Shown here in pieces: positions 17,368 to 26,780 of a stretch of 34,511 nt of DNA. Each line of letters opens with the position of its first letter. Position 1 is the first letter of the stretch. The notes under the pieces were generated by a model, which worked only from the letters and a program-made list of their open reading frames with translations, made no database searches and had not been told where the DNA came from. This DNA comes from Roseovarius sp. (lineage in GTDB: Bacteria > Pseudomonadota > Alphaproteobacteria > Rhodobacterales > Rhodobacteraceae). The stretch is from the NCBI GenBank assembly GCA_021767845.1, contig JAASSQ010000003.1, forward strand, positions 1 through 34,511. The letters are read 5' to 3'. Both the position numbers and the translations under genes were made by a program.

Positions 17368-17435
17368 TCCATCGGCGGCGGGCCTGAAAAGGGCGGGCTA
17401 TTGCAAGCCTTAGCAAGGGATGCTCATCGGGCGCC

Positions 17436-18086
17436 ATGACCTATAGCCAGTCTTTTCCGCTCCGTTTACCGCTTGCTCTCGTTCTGCTCATTCTGCCCTC
17501 TGCGGGGATCGAGCTGGCCTTGCAGTTGGCGGACTGGGGGCTGATCGGCACCCCCCGCTGGCGGGGGCTTGCCTACCAGTTCGGTGCGTTCTGGCCGGGT
17601 TTGTTGTCGGGGTGGCGACCGAACTACACCGTGCAGCCGGAGGTGATGTTTTTCAGCTATGCTTTTCTGCATGGCGGGCTGGTGCATCTGATCGTCAACA
17701 TGATCGCGCTTGTTTCACTGGGGGGCGCGGTAATCGCACAGGTGGGCCAATGGCGGTTTCTGCTGATCTACGCCGTGTCGGCCGTTTTGGGCGGTGCGGC
17801 CTTTGCGATTCTGTCGGCCAGCGGGTTTCAACCAATGGTTGGCGCCTCGGGATCGCTGTTCGGGTTGGCGGGCGCGCTTGTCGTCTGGGGTGTTGTCATC
17901 ACGCTTCACCAGCGGGCTGGGATCTGGACAACGATTGTCGCCATCGCCTGGCCGGTGGGGCTCCTGACAGTTCTCAACATCGTGATGTATGTCGGCACCG
18001 ACGGGGCGGTCGCTTGGGAAACCCATCTCGGCGGGTTTCTGGCCGGGGCCGTTGTGGCGCTTTTCATGTCACCACGAGCGGAATAG
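17436..18086 (+). CDS. Rhomboid-family intramembrane serine protease
   Basis: 216 aa polytopic; 'FFSYAFLHGGLVHLIVNMIALVSLGG', catalytic-type 'GASGSLFG', and 'WETHLGGFLAGAVVALF' histidine motif. Confidence 0.9.
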   Translation: MTYSQSFPLRLPLALVLLILPSAGIELALQLADWGLIGTPRWRGLAYQFGAFWPGLLSGWRPNYTVQPEVMFFSYAFLHGGLVHLIVNMIALVSLGGAVIAQVGQWRFLLIYAVSAVLGGAAFAILSASGFQPMVGASGSLFGLAGALVVWGVVITLHQRAGIWTTIVAIAWPVGLLTVLNIVMYVGTDGAVAWETHLGGFLAGAVVALFMSPRAE

Positions 18087-18101
18087 CGAGAGCGTTGACG
18101 C

Positions 18102-19532
18102 CTATTGCCCGTCCACTGCATGCTTGTCCGGCACGGAGCCGAGTGCGGCCGATGACACGGCAGCGCGCGTGACCTGCGCTGCTTCGGTCGGCTTTTGATC
18201 CTCGATGATATCCTCGTAGCCGATGCCCAGCCCGACGCGCAGGTCAATATATGCCAGCGCCAGGTCGCGCAAGGCGCCCGCTTGCCGCGCCCGAGCGGCC
18301 GACAATGAACGTTCCCGGTCGATCACGTCCAGCACGGTTGCTTCGCCCCCCTCGCTGACTAGGCGCCGCGACAGTTCGAGCGCACGTTTGTTCAGTGACA
18401 CCAGATCACCCGTGGTGTTCACGGTGTCGCGCGCCGCCTGAAGGCGTGTCAAGGCGTTCTCCACCTCTTCAACTGCGGTCAGAACGTTCTGGCGCCATTG
18501 CAGATAGGCCTGCTGTGCGCGCGCTTCGGCCGCGTCGGCCGAGGCGACAAGGGCCGGTTGCGCAAAGACCGGCATGGTCAGTCCCGCCACGATCCTTTCG
18601 TTCCATGATCCGCTTTCAAGCGGCGCGGTGATCAATCCGCTGAGATTCAGGCTGGGATAACGGGAGGCCTGCGCCACCCCAAGATCTGACACGGCGGCGG
18701 CATAGCGCCGTTCGGCAATGCGTATGTCTGGCCGGCTTCGCAACAGGTCGGCGGGCACGCTGGCTTGGCCGGTCTGGCGCGGCAGCGGTTGTTTGCCTTG
18801 ATACCCCAGATCCACACCAAGGGTGCCGACGGGCTGACCCAGAAGGGTCGAAATACGATTGCGCTGCGCGATGATGCCGGCCCTTATGTCCGGGACCTCG
18901 GACCGGGTTTCCGAGACAAGGGCGCGCGCGCGCAACACGTCGAGCTGGGTGGCGGCACCGGCCTCGAGCAGTGTGTTGAGATCGCGCAAGGTGCGGCGCC
19001 GCGATGCCAGATCCTGCTGGCGGGTCTCAAGGCTGCGTTGAAGGAAGCGCATCTGAACGTAGGCGTTACCCAGTTCAGAAAGCAACAGGCGGCGGGCCTC
19101 GTTTTCCCCGAGTTTTGCGGCTTTAAGTCTTTGACGCGCGGCGCGGCTGGCCCATTGAGTACGCCCTGCCAGGCCGAAATTTGCCTCGATTCCGGCCGAG
19201 GCGGTGTCGGAGCCGTTGGAATTGCCACGCGCCGAGGCGGTGGCGTTACCGGTGATCGCAACACTGTCGCGGCGCAAGATGGCTTCAGCCTCGCGGATAC
19301 GTTGGCGGGCCTGCGCAACGCTCAGGTTGCCGTCCATTCCGGCGTCAACAAGGCGGGTGAGAACCGGATCATCGAAATCAAGCCACCAGTCCAGATCGGC
19401 GCGGCTCACTTTACTGACCGGCTCCAGCAACGAGTAGCGGTCGGGAAGGTCTATTTCAGGGAATTGGTACGTTGGACCGACAGTGCATGCCGACAACGCC
19501 CACCCCGCGCAAACGCATAAAAATATACGCAT
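18102..19532 (-). CDS. Outer-membrane efflux lipoprotein (TolC/NodT family)
   Basis: 476 aa; lipobox MRIFLCVCAGWALSACTVGPTYQFPEIDLPDRY; 'DLDWWLDFDDPVLTRLVDAGMDGNLSVAQARQRIREAEA', 'RSRPDIRIAERRYAAAVSDLGVAQASRYPSLNLSGLI'. Confidence 0.92.
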   Translation of the reverse strand: MRIFLCVCAGWALSACTVGPTYQFPEIDLPDRYSLLEPVSKVSRADLDWWLDFDDPVLTRLVDAGMDGNLSVAQARQRIREAEAILRRDSVAITGNATASARGNSNGSDTASAGIEANFGLAGRTQWASRAARQRLKAAKLGENEARRLLLSELGNAYVQMRFLQRSLETRQQDLASRRRTLRDLNTLLEAGAATQLDVLRARALVSETRSEVPDIRAGIIAQRNRISTLLGQPVGTLGVDLGYQGKQPLPRQTGQASVPADLLRSRPDIRIAERRYAAAVSDLGVAQASRYPSLNLSGLITAPLESGSWNERIVAGLTMPVFAQPALVASADAAEARAQQAYLQWRQNVLTAVEEVENALTRLQAARDTVNTTGDLVSLNKRALELSRRLVSEGGEATVLDVIDRERSLSAARARQAGALRDLALAYIDLRVGLGIGYEDIIEDQKPTEAAQVTRAAVSSAALGSVPDKHAVDGQ

Positions 19533-19703
19533 TGAAAATGCCTGTTTTCTGCCTCACGAGCCATCACGCACGCATTTTCTGCGCATCTCTAACTTGGCTC
19601 GTTTGCGAGTTTAGCAAAAAAAGGGCCATTATTCCACGGCCTTGTCCGCTTTGCACAGGTTCGCCCGTACTGTTGCGTATTTACGTCAGCGCCGAATTCC
19701 ATC

Positions 19704-21017
19704 CTATTCGCGAAAGGCACGGTGGAAAAACCGGGCCATCGGCTCGACCAGGTAGGCAAGAGGCGAGCGCGCTCCGGTTTGAATGAAGCACTGCACAGGC
19801 ATTCCCGGCAACAATGTCTGATCCTCGAGTTTGGAAATCTGGGTGCTGTCGGGCACAATTTCGACCGAGTAGTACGCCTGCCCAGTGGCCTCGTCACGCA
19901 ACACGTCCGCCGACAGGCTGCGCACCGCACCCTTGAGTTCGGGAACGTCGCGCTGGTCGAAGGCCGAGAATTGCAACGAGGCCTCCTGCCCGGCGAACAC
20001 CTCGTCGATATGGATCGTATCGACGCGCGCCGAAACGACCAGCGGCTGATCCTGCGGGATGATGTACATCAGCGGCTGCGCCGGCTGAACCACCGATTGC
20101 GTGCCAAACACCTGAAGGCCGTACACAATTCCGTCTACAGGGGCGCGGATATCGAGCTTGGAAATGGTGTCGCGAAGGCTGAGGCGGCGCTCGGACAGCT
20201 CGATTTCACGGAATTCCAGATCGCGCAGCCGGGTCACCGCGTTCTCCCGACGCTGTGTCGTAAGCTGCAGCAGCGCGATCCCGTTGCTGGTTTTCTGGCC
20301 GCGGAGCTCTGCCGCTTCCGCCTCCAGCCGCCCGATCTGGCCTTCCAGCCTGGCCAATTCGCGTTTCAACTCGCTCACGCGAGAGGCGCGCGTGAGGTTC
20401 TTGTCGAGCAGCTGGAGTTCAGAGTCGAGATCCTCCTGGACCAAGGCCGCCTGTTCGTTCAGGGCATCAAGCTGCGCCATCAGGCCCGCGATCCGGTCCT
20501 CGATCTGCTGGTTCTGCTCCTTGAGCAGGCTGACTTCCTGTTGCAGGGAGTCATTGCGCGATTGGAACAGGGTGCGTTCGCCCTGCAGCAATTTCTTGAT
20601 CTCCGGTTGCGTTTCAGCCTCTTGCAAAAGCACGGGATCAAAGGAAATGGACTGCGCGCTGTCCCGTTCGGCCTGCAGGCGGGATTTGCGGGCCGAAAGT
20701 TCCCGCAATTGTGCCTCTACGATGCTCAATTCTGATTTCTGGCGGCTTCCATCCAACTGGATCAGGATATCGCCTTGTTCGACGCGGTCGCTCTCCTTGA
20801 CCAGCACGGTTTCGACCACACCGCCTTCGGGGTGTTGCACGGCCTGTCGGTTGGTTTCGACCTTCACCTGCCCCGGCGCGACCACAGCGCCCGACAACTC
20901 GGCCCGGACCGACCACACTCCCAGCCCTCCCACCAGCGCGATCAGCGCAAGAATGCCGGCGGTCAGGGGGAACACCCCCTTCCATTTCGGATCTTCGTCC
21001 TTGTTCGGATTGCTCAC
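19704..21017 (-). CDS. Type I secretion periplasmic adaptor (HlyD/PrtE family)
   Basis: GTG start at 21017 overlapping the upstream stop; 'SGAVVAPGQVKVETNRQAVQHPEGGVVETVLVKESDRVEQGDILIQLDGSRQKSE', coiled coil, 'LDIRAPVDGIVYGLQVFGTQSVVQPAQPLMYIIPQDQPLVVSARV'. Confidence 0.92.
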   Translation of the reverse strand: MSNPNKDEDPKWKGVFPLTAGILALIALVGGLGVWSVRAELSGAVVAPGQVKVETNRQAVQHPEGGVVETVLVKESDRVEQGDILIQLDGSRQKSELSIVEAQLRELSARKSRLQAERDSAQSISFDPVLLQEAETQPEIKKLLQGERTLFQSRNDSLQQEVSLLKEQNQQIEDRIAGLMAQLDALNEQAALVQEDLDSELQLLDKNLTRASRVSELKRELARLEGQIGRLEAEAAELRGQKTSNGIALLQLTTQRRENAVTRLRDLEFREIELSERRLSLRDTISKLDIRAPVDGIVYGLQVFGTQSVVQPAQPLMYIIPQDQPLVVSARVDTIHIDEVFAGQEASLQFSAFDQRDVPELKGAVRSLSADVLRDEATGQAYYSVEIVPDSTQISKLEDQTLLPGMPVQCFIQTGARSPLAYLVEPMARFFHRAFRE

Positions 21018-22762
21018 GGCGCCACCTTGTTCGACTTGCTTGCCTGCGCCGTCGCAAGGCGGGGTTTGCGGGGGTCGGCGACTGTCTTGGACAGAACCTC
21101 GTCTCTTGGCCCGAAGGCAACCGCCACCCCCTTGTCCATGACGACCAGCATGTCGCATTCGGCAATCGCCGCCGGCCGGTGGGTCGTGATGATCACGGCT
21201 TTGCCTCGTTGCTTGAACCGTTTCACCGTCTGGTTCAGAGCCTCCGATCCGTCGGCATCCAGCATTGAATTCGGCTCGTCAAGAATCAATAGAACCGGAT
21301 CACCATAAAGCGCGCGGGCCAAGGCTATCCTCTGGCGCTGCCCCCCGGAAAGCTGGTTTTCACTGCCCTCGAGATATGTGTCATACCCATCGGGCAGTTG
21401 GGTGATCATGTCGTGCGCGTTGGCTTGCTTTGCGGCCTCGACAACGCCCTTCGAGTCGGCTTCAAGCGACATTCGACGAATGTTTTCCGAGATCGTTCCG
21501 GCGAAAAGGCTGACGGTCTGAGGCAGATAACCAACATGGCGGCCAAGGTGCATTGGGTCATATTGATTCAGGGTCGCGCCTCCCAGCCGAACCTCACCGG
21601 CAGCCAAAGGCCAATATCCTGTCAGCACGCGCGCCAGACTGGATTTGCCCGAGCCGCTTTTGCCGATTATGCCTAGGGCGTGTCCGGGCTCCAGCGTGAA
21701 GGAGACGTTGCGCACCGTCGGTTTCTTGGCGCCCGGCGGCATGACGGTGACCCCGTTCGCCTGCAAGCGCGCCGGAGGCACCGGGAGTTCCGTTCGGTCC
21801 GGCGACAGGGGCACCGTCGCCAGAAACCGTTCAAGCGTTTTCCACCCGGCGCGTGCACGTTGCAGGACCGGCCAGTTGCCCATGGCCTGTTCGACCGGCG
21901 CAAGGGCGCGCCCCAGTAGGATGGAACCCGCGATCATCGAACCCGGTGTCATCTCTCCCTGCAGCACGAAATACGCGCCCAGACCCAGGATCGCGGATTG
22001 CAGGAACAACCGGAATGCCTTGGTAAGCGAGGTGAATATTCCGGTCCAGTCATTGGCCTTGATGTTCTCGCGCAACGCCAGATTGCGCAGCCGCTTGTAG
22101 CGAACCAGCAGGCTGTCACGCATGCTCTGGCTGAGCGCCACTTCACTTGAAGCCTGGGTCTGCTCGGCAAAGGCGTGGGCCCGTTGCGTCGCAATCTGCG
22201 ACATACGCACCCGATAAGAGGTGACCACCTGGTTCAAAAGTGCCAAAACCACGATCACGCTTGCACCCGCCACGGCGACCCACCCCAGAACGGGATGGAA
22301 GATGAAGATCGCGGCGATGAAAAGCGGGGTCCACGGCATGTCCATGATCGCGGTCAGAACCGGGGAAACGAACAGGTTTTGCAACGCGTCCAGATCCCGG
22401 ATCACGGCGGTGCAAGCCGGGCGCTCATGCGGGTTGACAGACCTTTGCAGCGTCGCCCGGAATAGCCGCGCATCCAATGCCGTCTGAAACCGCGCCCCGA
22501 CCCGGGCCATCACCCGGCCGCGGGCATAGTCCAGCACGGCCATCAAGCCATAGAGCATCGTGACCAGCAGCGACAACGCAACCAGTGTTTCCACAGATTT
22601 CGAAGCCAACACCCGATCGTAGACCTGCAACATGTAAAGCGGGCCGGTGAGCATCAGGATGTTGACGAAAACCGAGAATACGAAAGCCCAAGTCAACAGC
22701 CACCGGCCCTTGCGCCGCGCGGCCTGAAGCTCAGGAAGCCCCGTGTTTCTCTCAGTTGCCAT
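21014..22762 (-). CDS. Type I secretion ABC transporter (PrtD-like)
   Basis: 582 aa; 'LTGPLYMLQVYDRVLASKSVETLVALSLL', Walker A GKSGSGKSS, 'QLSGGQRQRIALARALYGDPVLLILDEPNSMLDADG'. Confidence 0.93.
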   Translation of the reverse strand: MATERNTGLPELQAARRKGRWLLTWAFVFSVFVNILMLTGPLYMLQVYDRVLASKSVETLVALSLLVTMLYGLMAVLDYARGRVMARVGARFQTALDARLFRATLQRSVNPHERPACTAVIRDLDALQNLFVSPVLTAIMDMPWTPLFIAAIFIFHPVLGWVAVAGASVIVVLALLNQVVTSYRVRMSQIATQRAHAFAEQTQASSEVALSQSMRDSLLVRYKRLRNLALRENIKANDWTGIFTSLTKAFRLFLQSAILGLGAYFVLQGEMTPGSMIAGSILLGRALAPVEQAMGNWPVLQRARAGWKTLERFLATVPLSPDRTELPVPPARLQANGVTVMPPGAKKPTVRNVSFTLEPGHALGIIGKSGSGKSSLARVLTGYWPLAAGEVRLGGATLNQYDPMHLGRHVGYLPQTVSLFAGTISENIRRMSLEADSKGVVEAAKQANAHDMITQLPDGYDTYLEGSENQLSGGQRQRIALARALYGDPVLLILDEPNSMLDADGSEALNQTVKRFKQRGKAVIITTHRPAAIAECDMLVVMDKGVAVAFGPRDEVLSKTVADPRKPRLATAQASKSNKVAP

Positions 22763-22933
22763 GCGCGCCCCAGAGCCTGTGGCTCAATTCAATTCCGAAA
22801 AGAAACTGGTTGATTGATATACGGAAACAATTGCCGAAAATTATATGACGTTTTCCCTGAACTGTTTCCAGAAAAAACGGGGAAAAGAGCCAAAAGTCGC
22901 CAGTTAACTATCCGCATGGTCTGACGCGGACCT

Positions 22934-23995
22934 TTATTCGGTTGTCGCACCCTCGCACTGCATTGACAGTGCTGTCTCGAGTGCGCGGACGTCAACCTCG
23001 AAAGACTGCAGTGAAAATTTCACGAAGGGCCTGGACAGATCATAGGCCGGCTCGACATGTTCGGGCTTGATCTTGCCCCTGACGCCTGTCCACGCGCATC
23101 CGACCTGATGCGCCATCACGCGGAAATTGTCTGTCATGTGACCGCACGGAAAAAGCTCGATCACGCCGGTCAGACGGGACATCCCCGAACGATAGAGCAA
23201 CGGCGCCAGCCCCGCGCCATGAATGGCCACAATATGCTCGGCCCGTTCGAACAGCCTGAACTGGTCGGCCACGCCGAGATCCTCGGGGTAGACCTTGGTG
23301 TAGCCGCGTTGCGCGAGAAAGGCTTCGACCTCGGCCTCGTTCTCGAGGTTGCGGGTATTGCGCCGGGACACGAACGCACGCCTTGGCAGACTGCCTTGCC
23401 GGCCGTCGCGAATTCCGGCGCTGTCCAGCGTTTCGGTCGGAAAAGGCAGATGGGCCCATTGGGCCCGGATCGACCGGCATTTGACCCAGTGGTCTGTTTG
23501 GAATGTCATGGCATCACCGTGAACCGGGACATCGGTGCACAAGGTATGCAAGCCGAAAAAGTCCGCGGCGTGCTGTATGAAGCCGGGCGTTTTACGCGGC
23601 AGGATCAAAAGCGTATCCGCGGGATGCAGACCCAATTCGTGTGTGATGTTGAAATAGATCGGCAGGTGGTCGTTCAAAAAATGCGCCCAGTTTTGCGGAA
23701 ACTTGAGCCGGAAATCGAACAGGATCTTGTTGTCGATGTGGATTGGGCCTGAACGGGGACTGCTTGCGCCCAGATATCGGCGAAGCCCCGTTCTGGCGCT
23801 TTGCGCTTGGAAGGATAGCGTCACGTTCTTTTCCAAGGCGCACCAAAACTCTCCGCCGCCCACGCTTTTGGAGGGCAGGTGAATGATTTCACAGTCAGGC
23901 ACCACGCGATCGATGAAATACGACCGCGCGGAAACCATCACATCCGCCGGACACTGGAACGGGGCAAATACCCAAGTGGCCGATACCTGCTTCAT
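22934..23995 (-). CDS. Glycosyltransferase family 61-like protein
   Basis: 'FRLKFPQNWAHFLNDHLPIYFNITHELGLHPADTLLI', 'RRAFVSRRNTRNLENEAEVEAFLAQRGYTKVYPEDLGVADQFRLFERAEHIVAIHGAGLAPLLYR' is typical of GT61. ATG at 23995; ORF open to 24139. Confidence 0.82.
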   Translation of the reverse strand: MKQVSATWVFAPFQCPADVMVSARSYFIDRVVPDCEIIHLPSKSVGGGEFWCALEKNVTLSFQAQSARTGLRRYLGASSPRSGPIHIDNKILFDFRLKFPQNWAHFLNDHLPIYFNITHELGLHPADTLLILPRKTPGFIQHAADFFGLHTLCTDVPVHGDAMTFQTDHWVKCRSIRAQWAHLPFPTETLDSAGIRDGRQGSLPRRAFVSRRNTRNLENEAEVEAFLAQRGYTKVYPEDLGVADQFRLFERAEHIVAIHGAGLAPLLYRSGMSRLTGVIELFPCGHMTDNFRVMAHQVGCAWTGVRGKIKPEHVEPAYDLSRPFVKFSLQSFEVDVRALETALSMQCEGATTE

Positions 23996-24002
23996 GGAAC
24001 CC

Positions 24003-25541
24003 TTATCCTTTTCGCGGCTGGCGAATATGCAAGGGACGCACGCCGGAAACATTTTCGCCCCGTCGCGCGGTGACTGGGCGCGGGGACGTGGGACTGTCAC
24101 GCTCAGGACGCGGACGGGATTGAAGCATGCTGGTCGCACCTTGTTTTTCTCCCGCCTTCGCCGTCTGGTAGCGTCCCATCAGCGCCCCGGCGACCAGCCA
24201 GATGACAGGCGAGATACTCGCGTTCGGGATCAGGTTGATCAGGGCGCCCCCCATCACAAGGCAAAGGCCCGAGGTGGCGGCGCTCAAATTCAGCCGTTTG
24301 CGATTGAATGCCAGCAGAATCGTGGACATCCCCAGCAGCCCGAACTGCGCGATGTATCCAAGCCATCCATAGACCCCTGCTATGATCACCCAGTAGCCGT
24401 CGGTTATGCTAATATCGCGGCCTTTTTCATCGCGAACGCGATTGCGGCCCCAACTGCCCCAACCAGCCAAGGGTTTGCGGTTCGCACGCTCGAGCAACAG
24501 GTCTTCATTGTCGAACCGAACCTGCAGGGACGCGGCCCGGTTCGGATCGACCTGCTGGACCAAGGCATGAATCCTGTCGGTCGGGATCACATCTGCGCCG
24601 CGCAGCATCGGGAATAGAAGCACCGTGCCCGCGATGGCCGCGGCCAATAGCATCTGCATGCGGATGGTGAAAAAGAATATGGCCGGCACCAGCAGGGCGA
24701 CGACGATAAAGGCGGTTACGGTTTTGCAAAGAACAACGACGAAACACAGGTAAATGCCAGCGATGAGCCAGCGGGTCGCCTGGTTCGACCCCAGTTTTTC
24801 GCGCCACAGCGCCATCGCTGCAATGGCCGCCAAGGCGAACAGGATGGCCACCCAGATCCCGTGAAACAGAAAAATGACCGGGCGGAAGCCACCATATCTG
24901 AACTGCTGGGAAAATGATCCGATGTTGATTCCATAGATTTGCTTGCTCAACTGCGGGCTCATCCGCACTTCCCAAAGGGCCAGCAGAGAATACCCCAATG
25001 CGGCCACGACAAAGACTGTCAAAAGCACCACATGGCTTTCGGCGCTGGCCAGATAGCGCCGGGCCAGCAGGAACGGCGCCAGCGCGACAAGCAGGTCGAG
25101 ATTCAGCGACAGCCCGTCATACAACCGCATCCCGGCCTTGTAGGTATAACCGTCATAGATCGCCTCTGCATTGGTCAGAGTCGTGATGATCGGTGAGATG
25201 AAGAGCAAGATGATCAGCGACCAGAACAAAAGCCGCCCGCGCCGCACGACGAATTCGTGCTTGCCGCTGCACGTTGCCCCGTCCCGAACACGCGGCATTG
25301 GGGCGCCCTGCGCAGGTTTTCGCGTCACGACATAGCACATGATCGCCGCGAAAAGGCTGGGGACCAGCGCCTTGTTCCAACCCGGCAGCATCGGCAGATC
25401 AAACGCCGTGAAGCGTGGCAAAAGCATGTAACCGGCGATGATCGACCATGCCAACGCCTCGTCAAGCGGGCGCTTGCGGAACAAGATGACAACAACCAGC
25501 GGCCACAGGTAAAGGGCAAGATATGCGAAAGTCGAAGGCAT
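24003..25541 (-). CDS. Wzy-like polysaccharide polymerase / O-antigen ligase-like membrane protein
   Basis: 512 aa, roughly 10-12 hydrophobic segments with a large central loop; 'RANRKPLAGWGSWGRNRVRDEKGRDISITDGYWVIIAGVYGWLGYIAQFGLLGMSTILL' resembles the Wzy/WaaL-type region. Confidence 0.72.
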   Translation of the reverse strand: MPSTFAYLALYLWPLVVVILFRKRPLDEALAWSIIAGYMLLPRFTAFDLPMLPGWNKALVPSLFAAIMCYVVTRKPAQGAPMPRVRDGATCSGKHEFVVRRGRLLFWSLIILLFISPIITTLTNAEAIYDGYTYKAGMRLYDGLSLNLDLLVALAPFLLARRYLASAESHVVLLTVFVVAALGYSLLALWEVRMSPQLSKQIYGINIGSFSQQFRYGGFRPVIFLFHGIWVAILFALAAIAAMALWREKLGSNQATRWLIAGIYLCFVVVLCKTVTAFIVVALLVPAIFFFTIRMQMLLAAAIAGTVLLFPMLRGADVIPTDRIHALVQQVDPNRAASLQVRFDNEDLLLERANRKPLAGWGSWGRNRVRDEKGRDISITDGYWVIIAGVYGWLGYIAQFGLLGMSTILLAFNRKRLNLSAATSGLCLVMGGALINLIPNASISPVIWLVAGALMGRYQTAKAGEKQGATSMLQSRPRPERDSPTSPRPVTARRGENVSGVRPLHIRQPRKG

Positions 25542-25817
25542 GAAATCAATGCTCGGTCTTCAATGGCCGCGTGTTTGCCGAGGCGGTCAAATAATCCACC
25601 CCCCATCCTTCATACGAGGTTTGGCGCAATCTAGGAACCATGCATTATCCCGGCGGAAAGAAGTCGCCGCGACGCACATACCAATCCTGGCACGGGGCAA
25701 GCATTGTTTCGCGTCGCAAGACAGGGCTTTACGGGACAACCATGGGATTCCTATAGTTGGGCATTGATCCAGAGTTTCGGATTTTTCTTGGCAATTCGTA
25801 CGGCTCTTACGCCAGAC

Positions 25818-26777
25818 ATGCACAAAGTCGTTGTTTCGATCATAAATTACCGGACGGCGGAGATGACGATCCGCTGCATTCAGTCCGTGCTCGACGATCT
25901 TGCGGGGATCGACGGCCACGTCGTCGTGGTTGACAATTGCTCGGGCGACGGCTCGGTCGAGACGATCGCGGCATGGATCGAGGATTTGCCGGACGGCGCT
26001 CCGGTCAGCCTTGTTCGGTCGGCCACGAATTCGGGGTTCTCGGGCGGCCACAACCAGGGGATCGGTGCCCGCAAGGCCGAATTTTACCTTGTTCTGAATT
26101 CTGATGCGATCGTGCGTCCGGGCTTTTTCTCGGCAATCCTGGCCGCGGCGGAGACCCACCCCGAGGCCGGACTTCTCGCGCCTTGTATCGAAACGGACGA
26201 CGGTGAACCGCAAGTCAGCTGTTTCCGCTTTCCCTCGCCGGCCAGCGAAATGATGCGCGGAGCTCAGAGCGGGCCAGTCAGCCGCATCCTGGCGGGGCAT
26301 CAGGTGGCGCTGTCTATGCCCCCCCGTGCAGACCAGATCGAATGGGCCAGCTTCGCGTGTATCCTGTTGCGGGCGCGGATGCTGGCACGGATCGGCCCCA
26401 TGGACGAAGGGTATTTCCTTTATTTCGAGGATGTCGAATACTGCTGGCGCGCGCGTCAGGCAGGGTGGCGCATCGCCTATGTGCCAGAAGCCCGCAGCGT
26501 GCACTACCGAGGCGGCAGCGGACCCGTGAAAGCCCTCGCGAGAGAACGCAAGCGGCTTCCGCCATATTACTATGCCTCGCGAACTCGGCTGTTTCGTCAG
26601 ACACGCGGTGTTTTCGGGCCTTTTCTGGCCAATGCCGCGTGGTTCTCGGGCCGTGTGATCGCACGGCTCCGGGTGCTGGCAGGGAAATCCGTCCCGCCCA
26701 GCAATGCGCATGAGGCGCGCGATATCTGGATCAACGTCCTGTCGCCCCTCGGCGACAGGCGCGAAACCGGGGCTTGA
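25818..26777 (+). CDS. Glycosyltransferase family 2 (rhamnosyltransferase-like)
   Basis: MHKVVVSIINYRTAEMTIRCIQSVLDDLAGIDGHVVVVDNCSGDGSVE...'ATNSGFSGGHNQGIGARKAEFYLVLNSDAIVRPG'...'FLYFEDVEYCWRARQAGWRIAYVPEARSVHYRGGS'. Confidence 0.93.
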   Translation: MHKVVVSIINYRTAEMTIRCIQSVLDDLAGIDGHVVVVDNCSGDGSVETIAAWIEDLPDGAPVSLVRSATNSGFSGGHNQGIGARKAEFYLVLNSDAIVRPGFFSAILAAAETHPEAGLLAPCIETDDGEPQVSCFRFPSPASEMMRGAQSGPVSRILAGHQVALSMPPRADQIEWASFACILLRARMLARIGPMDEGYFLYFEDVEYCWRARQAGWRIAYVPEARSVHYRGGSGPVKALARERKRLPPYYYASRTRLFRQTRGVFGPFLANAAWFSGRVIARLRVLAGKSVPPSNAHEARDIWINVLSPLGDRRETGA

Positions 26778-26780
26778 TTG

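Noticed and set aside
22823-22869. GGAAACA ... TGTTTCC inverted repeat upstream of the type I ABC gene
   Set aside because: Short 7-bp arms 40 bp apart in AT-rich DNA; not distinguishable from chance.
24003-25541. Polytopic ORF as a possible exosortase (contains 'TCSGKHEF')
   Set aside because: The CSG lies in a soluble loop without the surrounding exosortase Cys/Arg/His pattern; size and topology fit a Wzy-like polymerase.
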